A DNA stretch of 64,000 nucleotides. It comes from Hirsutella rhossiliensis (Eukaryota > Ascomycota > Sordariomycetes > Hypocreales > Ophiocordycipitaceae). Where the stretch lies: NCBI RefSeq assembly GCF_020360975.1, contig NW_025408684.1, positions 1,364,001-1,428,000 on the forward strand, given 5' to 3'. The notes under the pieces are model-generated. The model was not told the origin of the DNA, did no database searches, and was given only the letters and a program-made list of their open reading frames with translations. Positions 22,406-33,989 of this stretch are shown one piece after another (the first letter of the stretch is position 1; every line of letters begins with the position of its first letter). Position numbers and translations under genes: made by a program.

Positions 22406-24529
22406 ATGGAGGCCGCCTCAGCCCGCGCCGCCGCCCGCGACCGCTGGACCGAGTTCGGCCGCGCCCCCTCGCAGCTCCAGCGCTTCGTCTCGGCCGCCTG
22501 CAGCCCCGACAACTACGAGCCCAACCTCGCCCTCAACCTTGAGATATGCGACCTCATCAACAGCAAAAAGGGCAGTGCCCCGCGCGAGGCCGCCACCGCC
22601 ATTGTCGGCTACATCAACCATCGCAACCCAAACGTCGCCCTGCTCGCCCTCAACCTGCTCGACAACTGCGTCAAGAACTGCGGCTACCCCTTTCACCTGC
22701 AGATCAGCACAAAGGAATTCCTCAACGAGCTCGTCCGCAGGTTCCCTGAGAGGCCCCCCATCCGCTCCACTCGTGTCCAGGCCAAGATCCTCGAGGCAAT
22801 AGAGGAATGGCGCCTCACCATATGCGACACCAGCCGCTACAGGGAGGACCTGGGCTTCATCCGCGACATGCACCGCCTTCTGAGCTACAAGGGCTACATG
22901 TTTCCCGAGGTCCGCCGAGAGGATGCCGCCGTCTTGAATCCCAGCGACGTGAGCCTTCTTTCCCGCCTTCGTCCTCCCCCCTGCTAACGTATATCCTACC
23001 TAGAACTTAAAGTCAGCCGACGAAATGGAGGAGGAGGACAAGGAAGCTCAGTCGGCCAAGTTGCAGGAGCTTATCCGACGCGGCACCCCCGAGGACCTCC
23101 GCGAAGCCAACCGCCTGATGAAGATCATGGCCGGATACGACAACCGCTCCAAAACAGACTACCGTGCCAAGGCCGCCCAGGAGATTGGCAAGATCCAGGC
23201 CAAGGCAAGGCTGCTCGAGGAACGCCTCGAGGCCTTCAAGTCCGGCGACACCATGACCGACGGCGACGTCTTTAGCGAGCTGGCCTCTGCCCTGCAGAGC
23301 GCCCAGCCCAAGATACAAAAGATGTGCGAGGAGGAGTCGGAGGACCACGAGGCCGTGGCCAAGCTCTTCGAGATCAACGACAGCATACACCGCACCGTCG
23401 AGCGCTACAAGCTCATGAAAAAGGGCGACATGGAAGGGGCAGCCAGTGTGGCCGCCGGCGCCCCGCCCCCCAAGGCGGCGGCCGCCGGCCCGGCCACGGA
23501 GCTGTCGCTCATCGACTTAGACGCCGACGCCGACGCCGCCGATACAAACGGCAGCAACGGTGCCTCGCAGGTGCATTCCCCAGCCAGCGGCCTCGAAAAC
23601 GACCTGCTGGGCCTCGACATTGGCGGCCCCTCGAGTACGTATGGCCAGGGCGGCAACATTGTTCTCGGCTTCGGGGCCAATCAGAGTGAGTCGCCTTCTC
23701 CCTCCGTCATGCCAGCAACAGCAGCGGGAATGGCCGTCCGGGAGCTAACCCGAGCCGCAAAGACGTTCCAGGCCCGGCCCTTCTTTCATCCATGACCCAG
23801 GACAGCAGTGCCGGGGCCAGCGGGCCTAGCATGACATCGTCCTTTTCCCACTTCGCCTCCTTCACGTCCCCCGCAGCGTCGCAGTCGACAACACCGCAGC
23901 CCGCCGCCCAGCAGCAGCCGCCGCCGCCGCCGCCGCCGCCGCAACCCGCATCGGATCCCTTTGCCGCGTTCAGCGCCCCCCCCAAGCCCGCCGCCGCCAC
24001 CGCCGACGACGACGACGAATGGAACTTTACCTCGTCGCTACCGCCGGCGGCCCCGTCCAAGCCCCGCGAGCACAAGTCGCTCGTCACCGACACGGGTCTG
24101 CGCGCCGAGTTCCTGGCCAAGCGGGTCGGCCCCAACAACGCCATCAACATTGTCTTTTCCTTTGGCAACAACACGGCGCAGCCCATTACCGAGCTTCACT
24201 TTCAGCTGGCCGTCACCAAGGTCCGTCCATGACTTCTACCCACATTCATTCAACCAACCTCCTGAGTGCCAGTCTCCCTCTCTCTCTCGTATGCTAACCT
24301 CTCTCGTCCCTCCCCGCAACAGGGCTACGAACTCCAGCTCAAGCCCCAGACGGGCCGCGACCTCGGCCCCAAGCAGAGCCGCGGCGTCACGCAAGAGGTG
24401 GACGTGTGGCACGCCGGCGACCGCACCCGCCGCGTCGAGTCGGCCAAGCTGCGCTGGCGTGCCGCCTACCGCGTCGGCGCCGAGCAGCGCAACGAGATGG
24501 GCGAGATTCCTGAGTTTGCCATTGCCTGA
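22406..24529 (+). CDS. GGA-type ARF-binding clathrin adaptor
   Basis: Sorts cargo from the trans-Golgi to endosomes, binding Arf-GTP, ubiquitin and clathrin. Four exons, 22406-22948, 23004-23685, 23772-24220 and 24323-24529, all GT-AG; 626 residues, near yeast Gga1/Gga2. A VHS domain fills residues about 15-150 (PNLALNLEICDLINSKKGSA, NPNVALLALNLLDNCVKNCG). A GAT domain fills about 200-320 (RLMKIMAGYDNRSKTDYRAK, VFSELASALQSAQPKIQKM). The hinge carries ENDLLGLDIGG and proline/glutamine tracts. The C-terminal gamma-ear domain (about 510-626) has NAINIVFSFGNNTAQPITE and GYELQLKP. The third-exon boundary was chosen because CAG at 23771 is the only nearby acceptor in phase. Confidence 0.94.
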
Positions 24530-25420
24530 CATCTCTCACCCCTCGCAACCTCCCCCCGTTTGCTGCTTGGCCGCTCCCCTGCTCCTTACCATCATATTCC
24601 TCTTGTCAAAGCGATTTTCATGCCGCAAGGTCTGCTTGTGTCGAGGCAAACAACTCATGTACAGAGTAGGGAAGATGCAAAAGTATACTGCAAGTAGACT
24701 CGACCAATGATGCACATCAGTCCAGCCCACCCCCGGGCCGTCGTCGCGCCCCGCCCTGCCCCGTCCTACCAACTGCACGGAAATGTCCAAAAAGGGACGC
24801 ATGTGCCAAGAACCAGCTCTATTCTCGCAGAATCTCGCTACAAACACAAAGCTTTCGTCCATGTCCTTCCATCATCATCCCGGCCCTCGCGTGCAGCGAG
24901 ACCAACCCCATGCTCAAACAGCCCAAACCAGCCCATGCAGTGCAGGATATCTCCCATCGTCTCCCTCGTGCTACTCAGGGGGAAAACGCCCAACGTGCGA
25001 ATCGAGCAAAAAGACTTGAAGTACGCGCACGCAGCGGTTGCGGCCCGTGGCAAATCGAAGCATAACGCCTTTCCGTGTATTCCCATCAAGAGTCCTGTGC
25101 CGCAACAAGTTCGGAGTCACGCTCCAGTGCCTGACACCCGTATGGTTGACGAGAAGCCCATAGGCATTCACACACCCTTCGCGTACGTCTGCTCCGCCGA
25201 CGAGAAGAAGGGGGGATTGAAAGACAAAAGAAAAGAAAACAGAAAAAGGAGTGAGAACGGCGGGGGGGTGGTTGTCAAAAAGTAAGAACGAAAACGAGAC
25301 TCGCCGTCTATCCGTCGTGAGTGGCTGTACAAACAAGATTCTGCTCTGCATATTATGCTTGGTCGTGTAGAAGAGAGCGCGCTTGTCACATGTGGCAGGC
25401 AGAGAACACCATCTCTCCCG
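24530..25420. other. Convergent 3' intergenic region
   Basis: Between GGA (+) and HPC2 (-). No supported gene; a few short open frames lack family features. Confidence 0.45.
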
Positions 25421-27570
25421 TTAAGCACCAATCTCGCTGACTGTAAAGGACGGCGTAGTAGGTTGAAGCGCGTACGCGTTTGTGGGCGTCTTGGAAAGTT
25501 GGGCCGCACTCTCGCGATCGGCCTTTTCTCGTTCGCGCTGAAGCTTTTCCGACTTGGTAATTCGAGGTTTGCGGCCGACGGTGCCACCTCGAGAACCCGG
25601 GCCACCGCCGCGACCAGTGGCGCCTCCTCTCGCCGCTCCCCTGCCGCCGCGACCGCCCCTACTGCCGCGTCCACGCTTAGGTGGTCCGTCCTGACTAGAG
25701 GCTGGTTAGCTCGTCGGGTCAGGTCAATAAAAGGCCAGGCCACATACCCGGGCGGAGGCCGCTCTACTTCGGGCACCAGAGGGCCCGAATACACGAAAAA
25801 CCCATCCCTACTCGCTGCAGCCTGCGCCTCCCAGAGCATCTCCGAATCGTCGACAAAGTCATCGTCCACGTCGTACTGATCCTCCTTGAAGTTGCGCTTC
25901 TTCTTGGGCTTGGCTTGCGCATCTGGTCCACTGGTTCCGCCGTTTTCCGGGTTGCTCGCCTCGCCGTCGGACAAGTCTACCGACATCTCGTCGCCCGACT
26001 CGCGGCCCGAGTCGACCTTCTCGAGAGATGCGGCGGCGGCGGCAATGCGAGCCTTGCGGTCTCGGTTGGCCGCGAGTCGAGGGTGCAGTGCGTCCCATCC
26101 ATATCGCTCCTCGGCCAGGCGCGTAAAGTTGACGTATTTGTTGGTCTCGCCGTTCTTGATGGGGATTTTGAGAATAATGGTTGGGGCCAGTAGCTCCTCA
26201 CCGGGCCTCGCCTTGCCGAAGTCGAGAATGGATCTACTTTCGCTTTCTTGGCCCACGTCGTCCAGGTTGTCCGTCTTGGGCGTGGAGACGCCAGTATGAG
26301 ACTTGTCAGTTTTGCGCACGGGGCCGTTAGCAATAGTGGTAAATCTGGCTTGGTTCACAACAGGCCGTGGGGCCGGCGGCGGCGGCGGTGGCGGAGTCTC
26401 CTTTTTCGCGTCTTGGGCCGACTCCTTTTTCGCGTCCTGCGCTGTCTGGCGCGGGGTTGGCGTGGCATTCGAGGCAGGTCTGTACGAGGGCGAAGGAGGC
26501 ATCGAGGGCGACTCTTTTGCGTGCAGCCTCGACTGGGTTGAGGCCCCCCGGTGGCCTTGGTGGTGTGACTGGGTTGGCGACGTCGCGGTAGGAGCCTGGG
26601 GCTCGAGCATGCTGGCAATAGATGGCGAGCGGTGGGCCAGTTGAGTCGGCCCCCGAGGAGAGCCCGATGTCGACGAAAACTGGCTTGTGCCGTGAGCCGT
26701 GATGGTCTCGCGCACGGGATCGTAATTACCGCGAATTGGGTCGTAGCTCAAGCCGCTGCTGCGCACCGGAACCGAGGTGCTGGCGGCAGTGGTGGTTGCA
26801 GAGGCCTGGACAGGCGGGTCGGCATTGAGAATGCTCTGCATGGACCCGGGATAGCCCTCGCGCTTGGGCATCTTGGGTGAAGAGCGATGCTGTTGCTCTG
26901 CGGGAGGCTGGCGCTCGCGCTGCTGCTGATGATTGTCCTGTGCTTGGTGCTGAGAAGGAACCGATGTGGGCGCGGCGCTCGTGGTTGTCATGTGCGATCC
27001 CGAGGCAGGGGCGGCGGCAGGCCGTGGGGCGTCGCCGTCCGTGTCGATATCCGAGGCAGGGGCAAGCTTGCGTTTGCGCTGAACGGGCGGAGCGTTTGGG
27101 TCACGAGGCTTCCGGGGCTTGCGGGCCTTGGGCGGCTCGGGGGCGCCGTCGGGGGTCGTCTTGGGCTTCACGATGGTGCCGGGCTTGCGGCCGGGCTTCT
27201 TGCGAGGGATGCCGGCGGCCGTCAACTGCACCCATTGGCCATCGATGAGTTCGTATCGCTTCTGCGACTGTGTGCGGCTTGCACTAACACCGCTGCTGGT
27301 TCCATTGCCCGTGACTGCAGTGGGCGAGGGCTGCTGGTATTGTTGGAAGGTGATCTGTCTCGACTGGGACTGCGATGAGGACGGCTGGCGCTGGTCGCCG
27401 TTGCCAACGACAATTTCCCCTTGATCCATGGTGCGACTGACGTTGTTGCTACCTGGGCGGCCGGCGGTGAGGCGCGAGGGCGATCCTGGCTCCGAGAGCG
27501 AGCCCGACGGGGGCGAAGAGAGTTCTCCTGCTGAAGATTCGTAGCGGGGCGTATCGGCAGCAGCGGCCAT
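25421..27570 (-). CDS. HPC2: Hpc2/ubinuclein-domain subunit of the HIR histone chaperone
   Basis: Subunit of the HIR complex, which deposits H3-H4 independently of replication and represses histone genes. Two exons, 27570-25748 and 25694-25421, joined across a 53-nt GTATGT...TAG intron with a GCTAAC branch site; 698 residues. The long N-terminal region is disordered and rich in Ser, Gln and Pro, with an AT-hook-like basic patch (GIPRKKPGRKPGTIVKPK). The HUN domain (about residues 555-605) contains QYDVDDDFVDDSEMLWEA then DGFFVYSGPL, the signature of the family. The second exon encodes an RG/GR-rich segment and a basic helix (PRITKSEKLQRERE), ending SEIGA. The in-frame codons upstream to 27693 lack an ATG. 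Without splicing the frame reads into unrelated sequence, which supports the intron. Confidence 0.9.
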
Positions 27571-28337
27571 GTTTGGCTGGAGCGGTAACGACAATGCTCT
27601 CCTCACCAGCCTGCCCTCCGTACCGTCGCTTGAGGCGGAGAGAGACAGGCTTTCGCTGATGGCGGGACTAATGCGAGCAGGTGACCGAGACAAGGAGATG
27701 CCACGGGGATCAGGTGATCAGGTGATGAAATCTGTCCACCACTACCACTACCACGAGTCGGCGTCGATTAAAAATTAGACAGAATGGAGTGCAAGCAGGG
27801 TGAAACAGAAAGAGGGCGGCTGAGCGCGACGGCGGTGCAGAGCTAGGATTGATTTCGACGTTGCATGCAAATCAAACGGGTTAGGACTCGATGCTCGACG
27901 TTGACGGTGTTCGGGGTTGGCGCGCAAGCTGAGTGGCCAGGACGGGGAGGTGTGTGGGTGGACGCGCACGAACGGGCCCGGAACCGGATGATGGGACGGG
28001 ATGGCAATACTGTCGAGCTACTACTGTGCCGAGTAGCGTGGGGCGGCCAAAAAGGCGGGTTGCGAATAGCCTCAGCCCAGGGGCCGCCTGTCGGGGGCCA
28101 CAGGGGCAGGTGGACGACCTCTGCCGCCGCGCTCCAAACGCGGGGCCACGGCCGATCCGGAGTTGGCAGCGTGTGCAGCAGCGACGGCCACGCAGGAAGG
28201 CGCACCTTTGGCGATGACGTCGAGGGCGCGACGATGCGGAATCGATGTAATCCTGCAGATCAGGCGCCGTTTGTCGGTCGGTTTTTGCGTCGTGTTTTTT
28301 ATGGTGGGTGGGGGTTCGTCGATGTCGTTGTTGCGGA

Positions 28338-28545
28338 CAAAAGGGTGAAGGAGAGAGAGAGGGAGACGGAGGAGGTAGGAAGGTGGGAAGGTGGGGGATG
28401 AGAAGGGGAATAAAGAGAAAAGGAAGGCGAGAGAGAGCAACGAGGCAGGCAGAGAAAGAGAGGACGAAGAAGGTGAGAGGGAGGAGGAAAGAGAGAGAGA
28501 AAAAGAGAGAGAGAAAGAGAGAGAGGGAGAAGGAGAGTCAGGAAC
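28338..28545. repeat. Purine-rich GA tract
   Basis: About 200 bases almost purely A and G on the plus strand with many GAGA repeats. Open frames across it are composed of Glu, Arg and Lys only and are not genes. Confidence 0.8.
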
Positions 28546-28797
28546 AGAGCCCGGATGCAGATGGGGGATGAGGACGGGCCCGGAATTTTGGCCTGGGAAT
28601 GGCTACAGCTCCTACAAACGGCAAGCATTTCTTCTTGCTGCACCTGACTGAGGAAAAACCGGGGCGAGGGGGTGGCCGCGCTCTATCAGGCAGCATGCAA
28701 AGGAAGGGCGACGAGGCCTTGCTGCTCTCCAACACGTACGCCAAAGAGACGAGACTTGCAATTATCATCGCGGGGAGGGGCGGCTTCATTGTGCGCG

Positions 28798-28830
28798 AGT
28801 GTGTGTGTGTGCGTGTGTGTGTGCGCGTGC
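28798..28830. repeat. GT dinucleotide microsatellite
   Basis: Alternating GT with occasional GC steps, a purine-pyrimidine alternation that could form Z-DNA. Confidence 0.8.
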
Positions 28831-29898
28831 AATGCGAGCAAGACCAGGTACCTCTACCTGGACGGGCCCCGTACTGGACAAAAGGCCAATGTACCCAGAA
28901 CCTCGGCGTTGCATACCCCAAAGGTCCAGAGGGCAGGTAAATCCGGGAAGAAGCTACCATTGACCGTATACTTCGTAGAAGATAGACACTACCTGGGTAC
29001 AGTACCTACACAGTCGGCTCTGCAGGCAAGAGTTTCCAGGTTGTTCCGGGGTCCAAGCCTGGCAGCCGCCGCTTACATGGAAGGGAGGTGCAAGTGTGCG
29101 TCGACCAATTGAATGGCTGCGCTGCAAGTACCTCCTCGGTACTCGACAGTCTGTTTGGTTTCTTTTTCTGGCTTAGCGTCGGAAGGCGACAGGGGGCACA
29201 AGGGGGAACAGACGACGACTCTTCGGAGGAGAAAAGGGAGGGTGGGGCTGCTCTGCTGCTTTGCTCTGCAGGGCAACGTGCAAAGAAAGACAGATGCAGG
29301 GCCGGAGGGGGGCGACTGGAACCCCAGGCCAAGCCACACGCCGCTACCACCGAGAACCTGCGTACTTGGGACCTACTAGGTACTCGGCGTCTCAGCTATC
29401 TCAGCTATCTCAACTGGCACCGCTCTTGGACGTCTATTCTTCCCGTTGCTTTGCATTGAAAGGTGCTCGCCTCCGGTACAACAGGCGAACGTATCCGGAC
29501 TGTACAGTGATGCCTCGTTGTGGAAGCTTGCTTGAGAAGCCAAAGTGCGGGCTCATGTAGAGCCGCATGTACACAGGACGCACTCTATCCGTTCGTACCG
29601 GCGGCGTACACGCACGTACCTCGATATATATGGGTCATCTACGTATGTACCTACTTTGCCTGCACACCTGATGCTTTGCTTGCTTGTCGTTGCCAGCCCT
29701 TCCAGAGAACTGACATGTGTACTACTAATATTGTTGCGGCCGTCCGGCTGCCATCTCTTGCTCCACGCCAGCAGCCTTCAGGTGGTACTTGGTGGTAAAT
29801 GAGGGAAAAGAAGGGATCAAAGTTACCCGGGTCCAAGGGAGGCACAATGTCGGCGAGAGATAACCATGGTTTCAAGTATCGAGTACCTCACCACACGG

Positions 29899-29924
29899 CC
29901 ACGCCTGATTGCGGTCAGGCGTGG
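29899..29924. repeat. Perfect 10-bp hairpin
   Basis: CCACGCCTGA, a 6-nt loop TTGCGG, then TCAGGCGTGG. Not in a recognised gene. Confidence 0.7.
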
Positions 29925-30984
29925 TGTCAGCTTCACGTTCGGGAAGGGCCCTCCCCAGCGGGGCTACCCTAGGGTGCGAATTGTCCGGAACACTTTCATG
30001 ATGCCTGCTGTTCCTGCCTTGGCGTCAATGGTTAGAAGGATGGAGGCTTTGATGGCTTCTCCTATCTTCTATTGTACAAGCAAGCGTGTGTTCGCTTCCC
30101 GTATAAAGTTGACTATTGGTGACTGTGCCCAGAAATGATTCCCTTTCGAGACGCACGTGCGAATAACTTACCTTTCTCATACTTCGACTCCATACCTGCA
30201 AGTACTCTGTACCTTGTCACCCAGAATAGTTACATGTTCTGGGAAATCCGGAGGTGAAGAATCGATCGGCGCTAATGCAAGCGTGGCGGTGCATGCTTAG
30301 GAGCACGAAGTACCGCCCCTGGTCTTCCAGATAGTGGGCTACAAAGTACAGACACAGGCGAGGGATTCGTGCACCGGCCCTCCCCAGCTGCGGCTTACAT
30401 CGTGGCTGCACGCCAATTTACCCTGGGCTTGGCTGGCGGGTCGAGGTTGTAAAAATCACCGACTTGGCCGGCGATGCCGCCTCCACTTCCATGCTGAAGC
30501 CAAAGGCGAGCACGACAGCAGAGCAGGGAAGCAATCACTCGTAGATCCGTTGCCGGGAGATTTGCGGAAAACGAGTACGGCAGAAGCCCGCATCAAACGA
30601 GGGGCTAACGGGGATTTACACTCCAGCGGGGCATTTAAAGTTAGGTGCCGTCTGTTGCTGTTACTCGGCAGCCTCGTAGGAAATCAGACAGCATGGCGCC
30701 AAGTCCAGTCGGATACGATATGTTTACATTCCTGTCCTGGTACCATTTCCCTTGGCCATCTCTCTCTTTATCCGCGAGATAACTTACCAGGTACGGCACT
30801 TGGTCAGGGAATATTGTCTCACGTGGGAGTCGGCTGCTGCCGCCTGCGTTTGGCACCAACACCCGTCCACCCCGCCGCAAAGTACCTAGATACCTACGTA
30901 GGTACTTATCATTTGTCAGCTACAAGCCTCAACTTCCGACTGCAGGGCTCCGGACAAAATTGGTATCCGCACCTCACGTCAACC

Positions 30985-32196
30985 ATGGATCCGACGCTCC
31001 TCATAGGAGACGTCGTCGAACGACATCTCTCCGCGACCAAGGCTGTCGAGTTTCCGGCCCTGCAAACGTCCTCTACCGGCTTCCCGCAGCACAAGAGGCG
31101 ATGGAAGAGCTCGGCCTTCAAGAAGCAGCGGTCGGGCGCTGGCTCTGAGCCAGAAACAGGGAGCGATGCGGACGCGTCTCGGTCCTCTGCGCAGGGCGTC
31201 ACACAGCAGCTGGGGCTTGACGAGGCAGAGAGGAGGCGCATCGATCAAGAGAATCGGCAAAAGATTGCGAGCATGTCGCCACAAGAGATAGCACAGGCAC
31301 AGGACGACATCATGCAAGGTCTCAATCCCACTCTAGTGCAACGACTCCTCCAGCGGGCAAACATCGACGACCACATCGAGCCTTCGCCTTTCGATCCTCC
31401 CGCCTCCGAACACAAGGAAAAGACACCGGCACCGCCCGAGGTCAGAGTCGAGAGTGCAGACACACAAGAACCAAACCCAACAGAGAGTGCACCCAGAGCC
31501 AGGGACTCCTCGGCCGATGACCCTTTCGACGAGGACAAGGCGCTGACGCAAATCCCACCCAATCTGTTTCCCATCACCAACCAACCAAAGTCGACGCACT
31601 TTCCCGCTCCCCCAAGCCTTCCCGACATCGACCCCTCCGATCCCAACTTCCTTGCGACGCTTCACGAAAAATACTTCCCCAGCCTGCCTGCCGATCCCAG
31701 CAAGCTCGCTTGGATGGCGCCCGTGCCCAGCAAAGACAGCCCCGCGGACAAGGAATCGCCCTACTACCCCCATCCCGAAATCGGCGTGTCCGCTCTGCGG
31801 TTCGACTTTCGCGGCAGGTTTCTCTCGCCACGCATCAGTCGGTCCATTCCTTCTACCAGGGGACTCCATCACCATGGGGAAGCCCCAGAGGCCGCCGGAT
31901 ATACCGTCGCGGAGCTGGCTCGGCTCGCTAGAAGTGCTGTGCCCGCCCAACGATGCATGGCTTACCAGACCCTGGGCAGGATCCTCTATCGGCTAGGGCA
32001 CGGAGAGTGGGGGAAGACGGAGAACGACCCGATTGCGATGGGCGTTTGGGACTCGATGAAGCAGGGCAGAGTTCTGGAGAGCCTGCTGGAGGCAGCAGCT
32101 GGCGAGGGCGGACACAGAGGAAGTCGCGCCTACGCCACGGAAGCACTCTGGCTCTTCGAAAAGGGTGGGTGGAAGGAGAAGCTCAAGGGACGGTAA
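30985..32196 (+). CDS. RBA50: RPAP1/Rba50-like RNA polymerase II-associated protein
   Basis: Cytoplasmic assembly and nuclear import factor for RNA polymerase II (Rba50 in yeast, RPAP1 in animals). Single exon, 403 residues, near yeast Rba50. The start MDPTLLIGDVVERH was chosen because the open frame upstream has no family features. The RPAP1 N-terminal motif sits at about residues 79-125 (KIASMSPQEIAQAQDDIMQG, LNPTLVQRLLQRA). The RPAP1 C-terminal motif lies at about 266-340 (VSALRFDFRGRFL, GYTVAELARLARSAVPAQRC, AYQTLGRILYRLGHGEWG). The linker is acidic and proline-rich. The protein lacks the long helical-repeat tail of animal RPAP1, as expected for fungi. Confidence 0.92.
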   Translation: MDPTLLIGDVVERHLSATKAVEFPALQTSSTGFPQHKRRWKSSAFKKQRSGAGSEPETGSDADASRSSAQGVTQQLGLDEAERRRIDQENRQKIASMSPQEIAQAQDDIMQGLNPTLVQRLLQRANIDDHIEPSPFDPPASEHKEKTPAPPEVRVESADTQEPNPTESAPRARDSSADDPFDEDKALTQIPPNLFPITNQPKSTHFPAPPSLPDIDPSDPNFLATLHEKYFPSLPADPSKLAWMAPVPSKDSPADKESPYYPHPEIGVSALRFDFRGRFLSPRISRSIPSTRGLHHHGEAPEAAGYTVAELARLARSAVPAQRCMAYQTLGRILYRLGHGEWGKTENDPIAMGVWDSMKQGRVLESLLEAAAGEGGHRGSRAYATEALWLFEKGGWKEKLKGR

Positions 32197-33989
32197 GGAA
32201 TCAAGCGCCTTGGGGCAACTCAAATAGCACTGAACTGGCACGACGCCCTTGGGCAGCACGAGCCGGTCGGACGCAGTAAGGCGATTACTATAGCAAAATT
32301 GGTGTCCAGGCAACCCAGCTAGATGACTGTTTTCGCCGTGACGCAAATAGCAAGGCTCTTTGTCTGGGCGACCCTATGCACGGGATATATATAGGTCATG
32401 GAACCGCCTGTCCCGAGGACCAGGTTTCTGGCCGCCACGGCAAAAAGGAAACGTTGTATTACGGACGAGTGAAATGCAAGTTGCACACGCACGGGCCGTG
32501 GCACGAATGATGCGGACAATGGAGGCGGGCATCTAGATGGGGTCGGGGTCCACGGACGGCACGTTGACGGTGGAAGCAAGGAAACATGCAAGATGCTTTG
32601 TTCAAGACAGCCAGGGCACGAGCAAGCAAGCAGGCAAAGGGAGGGAGGATGTAACCTGTTGCATCCATCCAACGAGGGCGGCTCCGGAGAGCGGTGATGA
32701 CGCGTCATGGGACCAGCCTCGAGGAGGCGAGGTTTAGTTGAGGTCAGCGTAACCTCTCGCGGTGTCTTTGGCGTGCATGGTTTGCGGGCGTCGAATAGAC
32801 AGGATGGGATTGAGGTGACGGCGCGGCGATGGCTTGATGGGAAGTTTGGGAAGACGCAGCGAGATGAGTCCCCCCCCTCCCCCATTGCTGGTACTTTGAT
32901 ACTTAGCTTGGTCCTTTGCCATGGCTTGTACCTGGTACTTCTTTGCCCAACATCCTCAGGGACTACCTAAGGCGCCTACTGTGCTTGATGCTTCCATGGG
33001 CCACGCGATACATGCGCATGTCCATTTCGTGGACGGCGGATCACTACAACACAAAACAGCAAAGCACAAAGCAAGGAGGCAACATCGAAAGGTAGGTGCC
33101 TAATCAATCAGAACGACCCTTTATCCAACGTCACGGGCTCCAGCATCCGTTTCCCTCCCCGCCAACTTGCTGAATCCACCCTGACGCATACGGATACAGT
33201 GGACGAGGTGCGGAGTACGGGTAAGTACTCGGTTGGCTCGGCCTGGCAAGCGAGCGCCGCGAGGGAGGGCCATGTACCGCTACCTCGTCGCTTGGCCGGT
33301 GCTAGCCTTGCAGGGGTGAAAAAGGCAACCGGACGTGGAGAAAAAATACATCAGCCCTCGCACGCTTTGTTTCTTTCTCTTCTCCTCCACCTCTTCCTCT
33401 TCTTCTTCGCCCATCCCAGCCTGACAACACAACGGCATTGCCGCCAAAGCCGTCAAACCCCCCTCCTCCTCTCCCCTCCTCTTCCTTCCTGGGTGCTTGC
33501 CTCTTCTTCTCTTCTCCCTTTCTCTCCGTCTGCAATTCGTCTCGCGAGTCCCTGTGATTGATTCATCTCGCTGCTCCCAACAGTTGCCGCCGCCTGAAAA
33601 ACAGCCCCCCTCGCACCGGACGGCTCATCCAGCGCGACGACAAGCGTCAACGAACCGACATTGACATCGATCGATCCATCTCGGAGAGACTGGTACAGTT
33701 CACGCGGCCAAGCCTTCAATTGCCCAAGCTACCGCACGTCTCGACATCACATTTCCTCCGAGACGACTGTTTTTGCACCTCGAGTAGCCGCAAAGCTTGC
33801 TTGCTTCTTGCCTCGACAACCCCGCCTCCTCACATCGGACCTGGTTTTGACTACCTGGTCTTGCGCACCCGTGGGCGATAGAGACAGCTTTGCACGCCAG
33901 CTAAGCTCGTGAGAAGATTGCAACAACACCTCTTTTCAAGCCACCCAGGCCGACTGCAAAACCCCGAGATACTGTGACTTTGACTAGCC
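32197..33989. promoter_or_regulatory. Intergenic and long leader of the eIF2A gene
   Basis: No supported gene. From about 33,350 to 33,590 the plus strand is pyrimidine-rich (CTTCTTC, CTCCTC tracts), typical of promoter/leader DNA of highly expressed fungal genes. Confidence 0.5.

Larger units (their letters stand above)
27571..30984. other. Intergenic region of 3.4 kb between divergent HPC2 and RPAP1-like genes
   Basis: No supported gene. It contains a GA-rich purine tract (28,338-28,545), a GT repeat (28,798-28,830), a 10-bp perfect hairpin at 29,899-29,924 and a TACCTACGTAGGTA palindrome at 30,891-30,904 just upstream of the RPAP1-like start. Confidence 0.5.

Noticed and set aside
28308..28651. 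Glu/Arg/Lys-only open frames in the GA tract
   Set aside because: A direct consequence of a purine-only repeat.
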